From the NCBI GenBank assembly GCA_036940085.1, contig JALLBK010000110.1:1-31566 (forward strand): a DNA stretch of 31,566 nucleotides, given 5' to 3'. The stretch is from Discostella pseudostelligera (lineage: Eukaryota; Bacillariophyta; Thalassiosirophyceae; Thalassiosirales; Thalassiosiraceae). Shown here in pieces: positions 9,224 through 18,034 of the stretch. The notes beneath the pieces are model-generated. The model had not been told where the DNA came from. It saw only the letters and a program-made list of their open reading frames with translations, and searched no databases. The stretch's first letter is position 1; the number at the start of each line of letters is the position of its first letter. Made by a program: the position numbers and the translations under genes.

Positions 9224-10941
9224 GATTATTTTGGGTGTGTGTGTTAATGGAAGAGAGTCTATGTAGGCGAATCAATCAGAGGTATAGAAATAGAAGGAAT
9301 GGAGTTGGGTGAGATACCATTGTATGAATAACGGGGTCAAAACAGCAAATGCCGTAGCCGAATTTTCGTGCGACGATGCTCCACCCTCCGCCAATTCCAG
9401 AGATCGAAAATGATACTCGTGATTCCAGGATCCTCAAAAGGCTATTCAAATGTAATATAAGGAACCCTCGGCGCCCAAAGAGGTTGTGCCTTTTATGCCT
9501 CGGGCAATCTGGTCTATGGTCAACGACACTCTGCAAATCGTCAGACGCATCGTCATCACAGCTCAGCCCATCCCACGCCAACACCAGCCCGAATCTCTCA
9601 TTCTCACAAGGCAATAGACAAACTATTGATCATCGACGGGGTGTGCCTTCCCCGCCGCTGCCGCCACTGCCGCCGCCGCCATGGCCATGGTCATCGCACC
9701 TTCAACGAGTTTTGTGTTGCACGACGACGCGACGGGCGGGCGCGCGCCGTGGTGTGGTGCGGTGGAGGTCGGCCAGACGCAATTCAGTAAGGCGGTACGC
9801 GGTAAATTATCGTCTGTCCATCAGCCGAATCTGAACGCGCCATTTTTGTAGGGTTCGCATTGAACTTCACCGCCGCACCCACCCATAAACATCACCTCCT
9901 TCACCATCGCCATTACCCATCACCGTCTCGGACCAGGACGACGAGTCAACTAGGTACTCCGATTTTGCTGAGGTCAATCGAGAACGCTACAAAGTCATGA
10001 CGATGTGGGGTCGCAGAGAGTAGATTGTTCTCCTTATTCCGCGCAAATAGTGAGAGCGCGAGCAATACTTTTTGAGAACACCAATCCTCCATGCTTCATG
10101 CGAGGTAGAGAACAACACTGAACAAGCAATGTGAACCATAGACCTTGTTCGACCAATTTTGTGTATAATCATTGTTGAAATATGAAACATCAATCGGACG
10201 GAGTAGATAAAGATGAAAGGCTATCAGTGAGAATGGTCCGTTCGACACCGACGGTGATTGAACGGCACCATTCCGTTCCCAATTTTGGTATGTAACTCAA
10301 CGATCAATGGTTTGTTTGCTTCCTTGCGTATTTTGCGTCCTCTTCGTAAAGATTGCTCAGACGATCATTATCCGAATACGAAATTCGTGTTACTCTGTTT
10401 GTCCGTCGCAAGTGTCCAATCGATGGGGCAACGTAGACTCACGCAGATCGTACGACTGTTTGACGAAGTTGGGTGCCCAGTGTAGCCGCACCCGAAGGTG
10501 TAAATCTTGTAAGAAATTGCCCGAGGTGGGAGCACTCAACAAATCATGCTGCAAAGGACAGTGGTGGGGAATGTTCTTGGACCTGTCAAACGTTGGAAGC
10601 GATGACTGGAGCAGGACATCCACTGAGGCCAGCACCACACCACTTAAAGCTGAAGAGCGGCCCAACGAAGTGGCCAAAAAGTAGACTAGTACGCATGTCC
10701 TTGCTTGTGTCAAAACATATGCAAAATACGTCAACGAATGAAACTAAATCTAAACCACGTCATGAATGAATACTATTTGACACGAAGTCATGGAGGTGGA
10801 CATATGTCTACTATTTTGCATGAATGATGAGACTATGATCGAAAAGTCGACTCGAGTTATGACTGTACAACTACCCGACCAAAATGAAAATGATCGTCGA
10901 GGTGAAGTTATTCACTGACACCACATCGAGAATGAACCATT
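9224..10941. other. 1.7 kb without a convincing gene
   Basis: This is the largest gap in the window. It should contain the RPS29 promoter and the 3' flank of the zf-PARP gene. It also holds a GC-rich island (about 9640-9830) with a 56-codon frame starting in a GCCGCCGCCATGG context (9681-9851, +), and a strong stem-loop at 10231-10273. Longer frames at 9376-9834 (+), 9276-9614 (-), 10307-10684 (+) and 10390-10734 (-) show no family features, and they overlap each other on opposite strands. I recognise no transposon proteins, tRNA or snRNA here. Confidence 0.5.
10231..10273. repeat. 43-nt two-step stem-loop
   Basis: Left arm GAATGGTCCGTTC (10231-10243) pairs with right arm GAACGGCACCATTC (10260-10273) apart from one bulged base. 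Inside, CACCG (10246-10250) and CGGTG (10252-10256) form a second stem. Eighteen bases per side pair in total. No open frame or gene explains it. Confidence 0.6.
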
Positions 10942-13045
10942 TTATGAGTTGATCATGCGCTTCTCAACCAGCTTCTGGATAGCACCTGTGCTATAGAACT
11001 CGTGAATCTTTTCAGCAGTACTCTTGCCGATTCCAACTGAGATAGTGATAAAAAGAGTGAAGTTAATGAGACTCCTTTCGGCACTAGAGCAAACATGATG
11101 AAAGAATTCGAACACGCACCGAGTTTGGTCTTGCCTTTGCCGAGGCCCATTGCATTCGCAGCTGTGATCTCATAGTCGAGGCTAGAGATGGCAGTAATGG
11201 CCTTCTTGTACTGACAGATAGGAGCAGTGAACAGTACACATTAGAAGCGCTATAGACGCAACGAAAGCCAACCAAGACCACCGTAACTCACCGTAAGACC
11301 AGCATTGCTATTCCCCTCCTTGAAATAATAGTCGCCTAACTCCTGAAACGCCTGGACGATTCCAGCATTGGCAGGAACGACGCACGCATGTTCCATGGCA
11401 CTCTTCTGTTTTGCCTTAGCCTCCTCCTTCGCTGTGGCGACGCCAAATTCCTTCATCACCAACTCGACTAGCTCTACGGCCGCTGCGCCTTGGTTGGACA
11501 AAATCATCTTACCCACGGCAATGCGTGCCTTCTTCTCATCTTGGGGTAGATCCAACTTGATCGCACCACTGGTACTAATATCCACGATTAGTTGCGCCTT
11601 CGTCTTGTTGTTGGCATCGCCCCATTGATCAACAAGTGCTTTCGCCGCCTCTACCAATTCAGGTGGAACACCACTACCTCCACTACTGGAGGCGATTCCA
11701 CCCTTCCCATCGGCCAATGCTTTATGAGCCTCAGTAATTGCCTCTATCTCCTCGATCTGCTGCTCGGTGGGTTGAGTGGCGTACCATGGTTGGAGACGCG
11801 GGGCGGAGGACATCGGGACTGCGTATGCACATGGAATACGTTGGGCGCTGTCTTCATCGTAATATCCCTTGCAGATGATGGTCGCTCCAGCATCTTCGTC
11901 CTTGAGATTGAGTTTCCCGTGGAAGCAGGTGGGACACCTTGCCAAGCGCCCATGGACATGTCCATCGAGGCACCTAAAATATACAAGGTGAATGAGGATT
12001 TCGACGAGAGATCAGAAGGGAAATGCAAAATTGCAACCTATTTCTATTTCTCACCTCAACAATAGAATGTCCTTCGTTCCTGTCATACCGTAACCCAAAT
12101 TCCACCTCAAGACCGACTTCAGATCGTCATTCTTCATCGCAGAGTAAACTTTCATAGCCTTGGCATAAGCAACGATAGCATCATCCGTTCCATCAGACGT
12201 TTTGGCTTTCTTTGCCGCGGGCTTCTTATCCTCCTCTTCCTCCTCGTCATCATCGTCTTCAGATGGAGGAAGCGCCAACATCCTAGTCTTGATCTCTTCC
12301 AACCGTTTACTAATAGGATTGGTCCCACCAGCACCACCCCCTTCCCCATCCTTAGTTTTTGCATTCTTAGATGGTTTCGTTGCAATAGCATCAATGACCT
12401 GTTGCTTCTTTGTCTCATTGGAGAGGATTTCATCACTGGTTTGATCATCGAGATGATTGGTGACAAAGTCTTCGGCGGAAACACCCTTGAGTACACCCCG
12501 GGTTGGTATGGTGAAGCAAATTGGGTGCATGTAGCTGTGTATACAGTGAAGAGAAATGAAAGTTGAGGCGGTAAGAAGGAGGATAGAGTGACGTATTTGC
12601 GCAGGCTGCTGCCCACACACACCGACGGAGCAGCCAACCCCCACCAAGTCTACCTTTCCAACTGAAATGCACTTACCTTGTCATTGCAAAATCATTGCCA
12701 CCCTTGTTATTATGACTGTCTAAACAAATAATGAAAGGAACAAAAACAGTGCGAGCATGGTGAGTAGTGGACGGCGAAAGCATTTTTGAAATCATGATGT
12801 CATTGTTCGCGAACGTCCCCTACGCCACACATCGCCATGACTCGGTAGTAAAACTTACTTGTAGCAATCCTCAGTTCACCCTTGGCAATTGTATCCTTAC
12901 ACTTCTTGCATTTAGAGCGTCCAGACGCGGCATGTTCGATGTGGTAGTGGGTCCCAGATGGTTGCTGGTCAACATCATCGTCGAAGTCGTAGAGGTCGTA
13001 GTCGTCTGAGGCAGCGGCCTTGGTCGTCTTTGACTTTGGTGGCAT
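10942..13045 (-). CDS. zf-PARP + PADR1 + DNA polymerase beta-like HhH protein, 6 exons, no PARP catalytic domain
   Basis: Exons 13045-12859, 12719-12677, 12534-12055, 11973-11292, 11210-11120 and 11036-10942 join in frame to 525 aa. Residues about 34-100 are a PARP-type DNA-nick zinc finger (YHIEHAASGRSKCKKCK; ligands C46, C49, H80, C83). An acidic/Lys-rich linker follows. A PADR1 zinc fold comes next (about 205-300; LKSVLRWNLGYGMTGTKDIL, then C250, C253, C271, C285). A helical region leads to an HHH_8 domain (439-525) like the 8-kDa domain of DNA polymerase beta: TYKKAITAI, then VGIGKSTAEKIHEFYSTG. K504 aligns with the pol beta lyase lysine K72 (in AEKID). There is no WGR, BRCT or ADP-ribosyltransferase domain. 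The likely role is nuclear DNA-break sensing or repair. An E2F-like site lies about 215 bp upstream. ATG 13045 (MPPKSK) is preferred over 13063 (MTLRYT). Confidence 0.88.
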
Positions 13046-13532
13046 GGTGTAACGTAACGTCAAGTCAGAGAAAAGAGCCGAATACTTCTACTTCCTAGGG
13101 AGAAAAGCGGGATGGGGAGGAATAGATTGAGTGTGGAAGACTTTGCAAAAGGTCGTGATTGCAATTGGGCAATGACGACAATTCAATTGAAATGAAAATT
13201 AGACAGCTTGCTTCGCCGGATGCTGCTTGGTTTGCTTGTGTTGTTGCGGTGGCGGAGTTTCCCGCCAAAAGTAGAAGCAGGAATAGCACTAATGAAATGG
13301 TGTATCTTTCATTTTCAAAAAGTAGCAACAAATTAAAACAAAATAAAATACTCAATGGATAAATTATTCTCTAATAATTCACGTATTACTTATCGATGAT
13401 CCAACATTTCGCTTTGCTGTGTACGGTGACGGATCTGCATGCAGAGGACGACATCCGCCCAACTCAATCAAATATCTACTCCTATCCATCAATTATTGAG
13501 CTGTTTATCATCTCTTTTCTATAAATTCAATC
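13046..13532. other. Promoter of zf-PARP gene and 3' flank of prolyl 4-hydroxylase
   Basis: The right part (about 13290-13440) is AT-rich and probably holds the 3' end of the hydroxylase transcript. The left part carries TTTCCCGCCAAAA at 13258-13270. No gene is seen; the frames here are short and unlike any family. Confidence 0.5.
13258..13270. promoter_or_regulatory. E2F-like element upstream of the zf-PARP gene
   Basis: TTTCCCGCCAAAA matches the E2F core TTTSSCGC, with the mirrored AAA on the other side. It lies 213-225 bp upstream of the preferred ATG of the zf-PARP/PADR1/HhH gene. E2F control of S-phase and repair genes is well established in plants and animals; its use here is inferred. 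Confidence 0.45.
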
Positions 13533-15372
13533 TCAGATTCCTTCAGGATCCCAAACCCTTCAAGAGTTCGCAAAACAAAAGCGACATGAGCAATGCACAA
13601 TGCAAAAACCCACCCACGGAGAACATGCTGCAAATCGGCCACAAACTTACCAAAGATTCATCAACCATTTCTCACCCTTCTCAACGGGCAATGCAGCATG
13701 CAAACTCCAATTATCCATATTCCCATCCGGCAATTGTGAGTAGAACAACACAGCCTTCCCAGGCACTGGCTCCACATCCAACCCACGTCCAGTCTCGGCA
13801 TTGACCCATTTTGGAAATGACGTCTCACCACCCACCATACCCTCATTCAAATACAATAACAATGTGGCAAATCGTGCCGGTTGATTCTTCTTACGAAAAT
13901 CACCATATCCAAAATCATGATGAGCCGTATATTCCTGACCAGGATCATAATGAACAAGTTGCATTGCCTCGGCAAGACTTCGCGTATTGGGCAAATGGGG
14001 ATATTCCTCTGGAGAACGTGGTCGTAATAATGCCTCATCAATGCGTAATAAGTCTGCCGCACGACGGTAGATGGCATCGATAATGGGATCATGTTCGCGA
14101 CTTAGCCAAGTGTTGAGAGATGTTCGGGTATCTTTGGTGGTATCGCGATCGGGATCAATTCGTGTTGTATGCCCCGCCGTAGACGACCGATGGAGGCTCA
14201 ACCCGGTAGTGAGGTAGAGGATGTGATCTACCTCGGTTTGGGAGAGGAAGTTGTTGATTTCGAATGCTCGTGGGGAGCTTTCAATACATGTAATAAACCT
14301 TTCGTATGAGAAACAATCGGACATAAATGCATGCAAGAGAGCAAAACACAACTCACCAAGAAAGCACCTTCAGCGTCATATTCAACATCGGTTCCTCCTT
14401 ACTCCGATACTCCTGCAACAATCGTGGTTCATCCTCCTTCAACACACGTGATCTTCCATACTTGGCAATCCTACCCAAGTCCTCGTCTCGTGGCATTTCG
14501 ACAAAATGTGTCTCGGACGAAGTCACCCAATGCTCTTGACCAAAGTACGATGCTGGCCATAACTTATGCATGGGTGCATTGCGAGGATAGGTAACCAAAT
14601 ATTCCCTACCGGTGAATTCAAAATAATGTTTGGCAAATTTGCGACTGGTCATATGATTCATGTACGCTGCCTTTTGTTCTTCATTCAATGCAGCCATATT
14701 CTGTTGGGTCGCCTCCTCATTCCCTTCCACAGTGATAGCATCATAATAATACACACTTTGGGGTGGCTTAACAACAAATCTCGCCAATATGACACTTTCA
14801 TCCTCGACGGGTGTTAAATAGAAAGCATGAGTATCAAAGCTCGCCGAGCCCGTACTTTCCATTGGTTCCAAAATATCAGTAGGGCTACCTAATCGTCCAT
14901 GTCCTGGATCCCAAAATAATCGTACACGGAATGGACTAATGTTAACGAATTTCGCAGCCCATCCCCCATGAAGCATAGTTTGGGGTGGACCCATCGATCC
15001 GGGTGGTTGTTGATAATATGTGGCGACATCGGGTGTAACGTAGGCACGGAATTCTTGTGGTCCGTATCCAATATCGAATGTAAGGTCTTGGAGATTGGGA
15101 TCGTTGAGGAATTGATCGTCGGTAAGAGAGCATGTAGATGTAAGAGTCGATGCTAATGATGATGAGGAGGAGGAAGACGATGTCGTTGAGATGGATGGAG
15201 AGGATGCATCATGGACAGCATTGATTGTGGAGGTGGTCGGCTTCTCGACTTCGACGGTAGTAGAAGGGGTGCGAAGATGGCGAACGACGATGCCGAGGAG
15301 GCACGAGAGCAGGACGGGGAGAAATTTGTAGATCCATCCCCGTGACGATGAATCGACCTTGCTGCTGGCCAT
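13533..15372 (-). CDS. Membrane-anchored prolyl 4-hydroxylase with VHL-like beta domain, 3 exons
   Basis: Exons 15372-14357, 14298-13651 and 13557-13533 (introns of 58 and 93 bp) join in frame to 562 aa. Residues 14-31 form a signal anchor (FLPVLLSCLLGIVV), suggesting a type II ER/Golgi protein. A Ser/Thr stem follows. Residues about 140-205 (KFVNISPFRVRLFWDPG ... HAFYL) resemble the VHL beta domain in pattern. The C-terminal Fe(II)/2-oxoglutarate dioxygenase domain starts at PRAFEINNFLS. It has the iron ligands H465 and D467 (YTAHHDFGYGD), the distal H539 and the 2-oxoglutarate lysine K549, exactly ten residues later as in P4H enzymes. The expected substrate is proline in secreted or cell-wall proteins. 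The last exon codes for only eight residues (VWDPEGI plus the split Trp). Confidence 0.9.
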
Positions 15373-15638
15373 TCTCTCGTGTTTTTGTTGTTGTTGGCTG
15401 TTTGAATTAATGAGAACGGTTCATGGTTCATTGCTCGGATCTCGGATTCGGATTTGTTGTGGGGCTGGATCGGCCCGCCCCGCCCCGCCCCGCCATATCT
15501 TTCTGGCGATACGTAGGGAATGGCTGTACGTATTTGTAGGTAACTTGAGCAGAAGGTCTTTCGTAGGAAGTAGTACAAAAGCTGCACTTGATCTTTGCAG
15601 ACACTCCATCGACGCGCACCGCCGTCGCCGCCAATAAA
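15373..15638. promoter_or_regulatory. Divergent promoter of P4H and SDHC with tandem GC boxes
   Basis: The two genes diverge from this 266-bp gap, so it must hold both promoters. It contains a run of CCCCG units (15474-15494) giving overlapping GC boxes, and nearby CTCGGAT/TTCGGAT direct repeats (about 15434-15452). Reading frames crossing it are products of this composition. Confidence 0.5.
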
Positions 15639-16289
15639 ATGCTTGCGACCATGATCCGAACTTCCGCCGCTTCTACTACCATGGCGAACCTACTCGCCCG
15701 CCGAGGAGCATCACTGCACTCCTCCTCCATCCTCCCCGCCATACCCCCCTCATCCTCCTCATCGGCATTGTCAGCAACCGCTCCTGCATCCTCCATCATC
15801 ATTCGAGAAATGACCATCCTCTCAAAAGAATCAGCATCCGAATTCCAAAAATCCAATTATACCCAACGCATGGCGGCGACACATCGTCCCGTCTCCCCAC
15901 ATGTTACCATCTACACCTTCCCCATATGCGCACTAACTTCAATCGCTACGCGTGTTACTGGATGCATGCTATCCTTTGGCTCGGCTGGTTTGGGTGCAGT
16001 CGAATTAATCGGTGGCAATGGTGCCGCCTATGAATTAATGTCCAATCTTGGCACGGTCGGGGGTGGAAATTGTGCCACACTCGCAGCATTGGGAAGTTTA
16101 GGTGTTATCTTCCCCGCTGTGTCGAAATTCGCCGTGGCATTCCCATTGGGATATCATTATCTTGGTGGAGTACGACATTATCTATGGGATAATTCACCAA
16201 ATGTGTTGGAGAATGTGGGTGTCGAGAAGGCGAGTTATGTATTGATTGGGACTAGTTTGCTGCTGGGTGGAGTTGCCGTGGTTGTGTGA
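15639..16289 (+). CDS. SDHC: Succinate dehydrogenase cytochrome b subunit (complex II, SDHC/Sdh3)
   Basis: Single exon, 216 aa from ATG 15639. An upstream in-frame ATG at 15588 would add 17 residues. The Arg/Ser/Ala-rich N-terminus (MIRTSAAS ... LLARRGASLHSSS) looks like a mitochondrial presequence. The family signature is clear: RPVSPHVTIYTFP (83-95), SIATRVTG (101-108, with the Ser and Arg expected near the quinone site) and YHYLGGVRHYLWD (172-184), whose H173 matches the heme b ligand position. Three hydrophobic segments follow the family layout. With SdhD it anchors succinate dehydrogenase in the inner membrane and passes electrons to ubiquinone. Confidence 0.92.
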   Translation: MLATMIRTSAASTTMANLLARRGASLHSSSILPAIPPSSSSSALSATAPASSIIIREMTILSKESASEFQKSNYTQRMAATHRPVSPHVTIYTFPICALTSIATRVTGCMLSFGSAGLGAVELIGGNGAAYELMSNLGTVGGGNCATLAALGSLGVIFPAVSKFAVAFPLGYHYLGGVRHYLWDNSPNVLENVGVEKASYVLIGTSLLLGGVAVVV

Positions 16290-16650
16290 GGAGAATATTG
16301 GGAATTTTATTTGTGGATATTGGTGTCGTCGGAGCATGAGATGTTGATGAATCGAAGTAGGGAGGAAAGTTTGAGGATGTGATTGTCGTCTTCCAGTAAA
16401 TTAGAAACATTTGAAATCACCGGTTACTGTCCAGGGTAGATAGATGAGTGCTATTTTATTTGATGAAAATGAAACTCTGGAGTAATAGCTTCGTCCCACT
16501 ACAAATGTTTCGACGCAGGGGGGAGAGAAGATGAGGTGTGCACACCATGATTATGCTTAGTTTACCTGCACCGATTAGTGAAGTCCCGATGACGCCAATA
16601 TCAATGAACTGCAATCTCGGTCCACCCACGCACTTCTTACACTTCTCTGA
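16290..16650. other. Convergent gap between SDHC and the phosducin-like gene
   Basis: The gap holds the 3' flanks of two convergent genes. I see no open frame of note, repeat or RNA gene in it. Confidence 0.5.
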
Positions 16651-17571
16651 TTACACAATTATTCCCAACTTATCAAAGTACTCACAGAGATCATGTTCAG
16701 TGAATCCGTGTGGCAAATCATCCGTAAACCGTACCAAATTATGCTTCAGCTCTCCACGTTTGTCATAGATCAATATGGTTGGTAATATGATGGTATCCAT
16801 ATCTGGATTAGCCTCTAATGCATCCACTTCGATAAAGTGGGACCTGTTGCTCTTAGCAGATCCACATCTCATTTGTTTCAATACAGAATGTAAATGTCGA
16901 CATTCCGGTATTGTTGAGTCAAACAAGTGTACAATCATGCAGAGAACCCCCTTGTGTACATTGTTTTCCATCTCTTCGACTAATTGGACATATTCTTCGG
17001 GTGTCACTTTTGGATACTTCGATTTGCGAAAGAATGGATGCGGTACGGTGCCCGGTGGGAGTTGGGCTAGATATTTTGAATATTCGCCATTGCTGTCTTC
17101 ATCATCGGTTGGAATACTGATATGGTCATCGTCACTATTGCTACTATCGTCATTGTTTTTGATACTGGCTTTGCTGATTTTGTAATTGTCATGGCGGTGA
17201 CGATGATGACTCTGCTTTGGCTTGGACACTTCTCCATCCTGCCGCTTCAAACGAGCCTTCTCCTTCTCTCGTAGTTGCGCCTCGCGATAATCAGCAAGCA
17301 CGCCCTTCACACCGGTATTACACGATTTTTGTAGTCCATTTGATGTCGATGCAGATGATGGTTCCATTCGAGTATCGTTCGCGGATGGGGTGCTACCCGG
17401 CAGCGGTGGAAGACCTTCAAGGAAGTACTCGTCATCTTCACTGTCATCATTGTCATTGCCGTCATCATCAGCGTCGTCGGCACCGCGGCGTTCATCATCA
17501 TTCTCCTCAGACCAGGAAGTGTATCGGCCAGGAACATTCTTTTTTAGGAAGGCATCTTCGAGGTCTCCCAT
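16651..17571 (-). CDS. Phosducin-like protein (thioredoxin-fold co-chaperone)
   Basis: Single exon, 306 aa. It starts MGDLEDAFL, followed by acidic Asp/Glu runs. The phosducin-family motif TGVKGVLADYREAQ is at 86-99, then a Lys-rich helix and a His/Ser-rich linker. The C-terminal thioredoxin-like domain (about 190-306) has PEEYVQLVEEM, VLCMIVHLFDSTIPECRHLHSVL, FIEVDALEANPDMD, and LPTILIYDKRGELKHNLVRF. As in phosducins, no CxxC redox pair is present, so it should be a binding protein and not an oxidoreductase. Family members assist CCT/TRiC folding of G-protein beta subunits, tubulin and other substrates in the cytosol. Which phosducin subgroup it belongs to cannot be decided by eye. Confidence 0.88.
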   Translation of the reverse strand: MGDLEDAFLKKNVPGRYTSWSEENDDERRGADDADDDGNDNDDSEDDEYFLEGLPPLPGSTPSANDTRMEPSSASTSNGLQKSCNTGVKGVLADYREAQLREKEKARLKRQDGEVSKPKQSHHRHRHDNYKISKASIKNNDDSSNSDDDHISIPTDDEDSNGEYSKYLAQLPPGTVPHPFFRKSKYPKVTPEEYVQLVEEMENNVHKGVLCMIVHLFDSTIPECRHLHSVLKQMRCGSAKSNRSHFIEVDALEANPDMDTIILPTILIYDKRGELKHNLVRFTDDLPHGFTEHDLCEYFDKLGIIV

Positions 17572-17655
17572 GGTACATTATCAATGACATTCAATTTGGC
17601 AATCGATCATACTAGCATCGACCATACAACATCTTCATGGTCGACATCGGACATC

Positions 17656-17680
17656 GGCCCGGGCGTCGATCGCTCGGGCC
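17656..17680. repeat. 25-nt GC-rich hairpin
   Basis: GGCCCGGGCG (17656-17665), loop TCGAT, CGCTCGGGCC (17671-17680). Nine Watson-Crick pairs and one G-T pair give a complete 10-bp stem if transcribed. It lies about 85-110 bp upstream of the phosducin-like ATG, so it may be in the 5' UTR. Confidence 0.5.
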
Positions 17681-17735
17681 TCGGGCTGCGAGCGGAGATT
17701 TCCTGCCATATTTCGTGCATTTTTCCGGGCGAAGA

Positions 17736-17760
17736 TTTGGCGGGAAAAATCCTCCCGCCA
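17736..17760. promoter_or_regulatory. E2F-like element with inverted half site
   Basis: TTTGGCGGGAAAAA (17736-17749) is followed at once by the inverted CCTCCCGCCA (17751-17760). It lies about 165-190 bp upstream of the phosducin-like gene ATG. The match to the E2F core is good; function is inferred. Confidence 0.35.
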
Positions 17761-18034
17761 TATTATCCGAAGTACTTACACGTGGCATTCGGCGGTACGA
17801 GTTGGACGAGTTTGGCCGAGCACATCGGGGGAGCAAGGATGGAGGAGAGGTTGCATGTAACTTTGCATGCTGGATGGAACCAGTGCAGTGGATGTGAAAT
17901 CAAGATAGAGAAGATGAGAGCACCGTGGTAGAATAATTTGCACTCTGATGGTAAAGAGCTCATGTATTTTTTATAATGTGAGTTTGGGGACGTGTTTGAT
18001 GATGCATAATGTTGTGATGTCTACGAACCGCAAA

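Larger units (their letters stand above)
17572..18034. other. Gap between phosducin-like gene start and MCM9 stop
   Basis: It holds the phosducin-like promoter and the MCM9 3' flank. Visible are a GC-rich hairpin (17656-17680) and an E2F-like pair (17736-17760). Frames on both strands across 17584-17963 overlap each other and have no family features. Confidence 0.5.

Noticed and set aside
10258..10734. Possible transposon-derived frames on both strands
   Set aside because: Overlapping opposite-strand frames of similar length, without integrase, transposase or reverse-transcriptase motifs, and no terminal repeats or target-site duplications seen.
11592..12065. 157-codon plus-strand frame
   Set aside because: Antisense to the zf-PARP/PADR1 gene, whose minus-strand exons are clearly real.
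10942..13045. A canonical PARP1 gene
   Set aside because: The zinc finger and PADR1 are present, but no WGR, BRCT or ADP-ribosyltransferase signature is found. The C-terminus is an HhH domain that ends at its own stop codon.
13533..15372. Two separate genes (N-terminal membrane protein and a hydroxylase)
   Set aside because: A 58-bp GT-AG intron joins them in frame, and the junction KVLSW-FITCIESSPRAF reads as one protein.
15153..15856. Two minus-strand frames overlapping SDHC and the P4H start
   Set aside because: They are shadows of the SDHC presequence and the GC-rich divergent promoter, with Arg/Ser/Pro-rich artificial composition.
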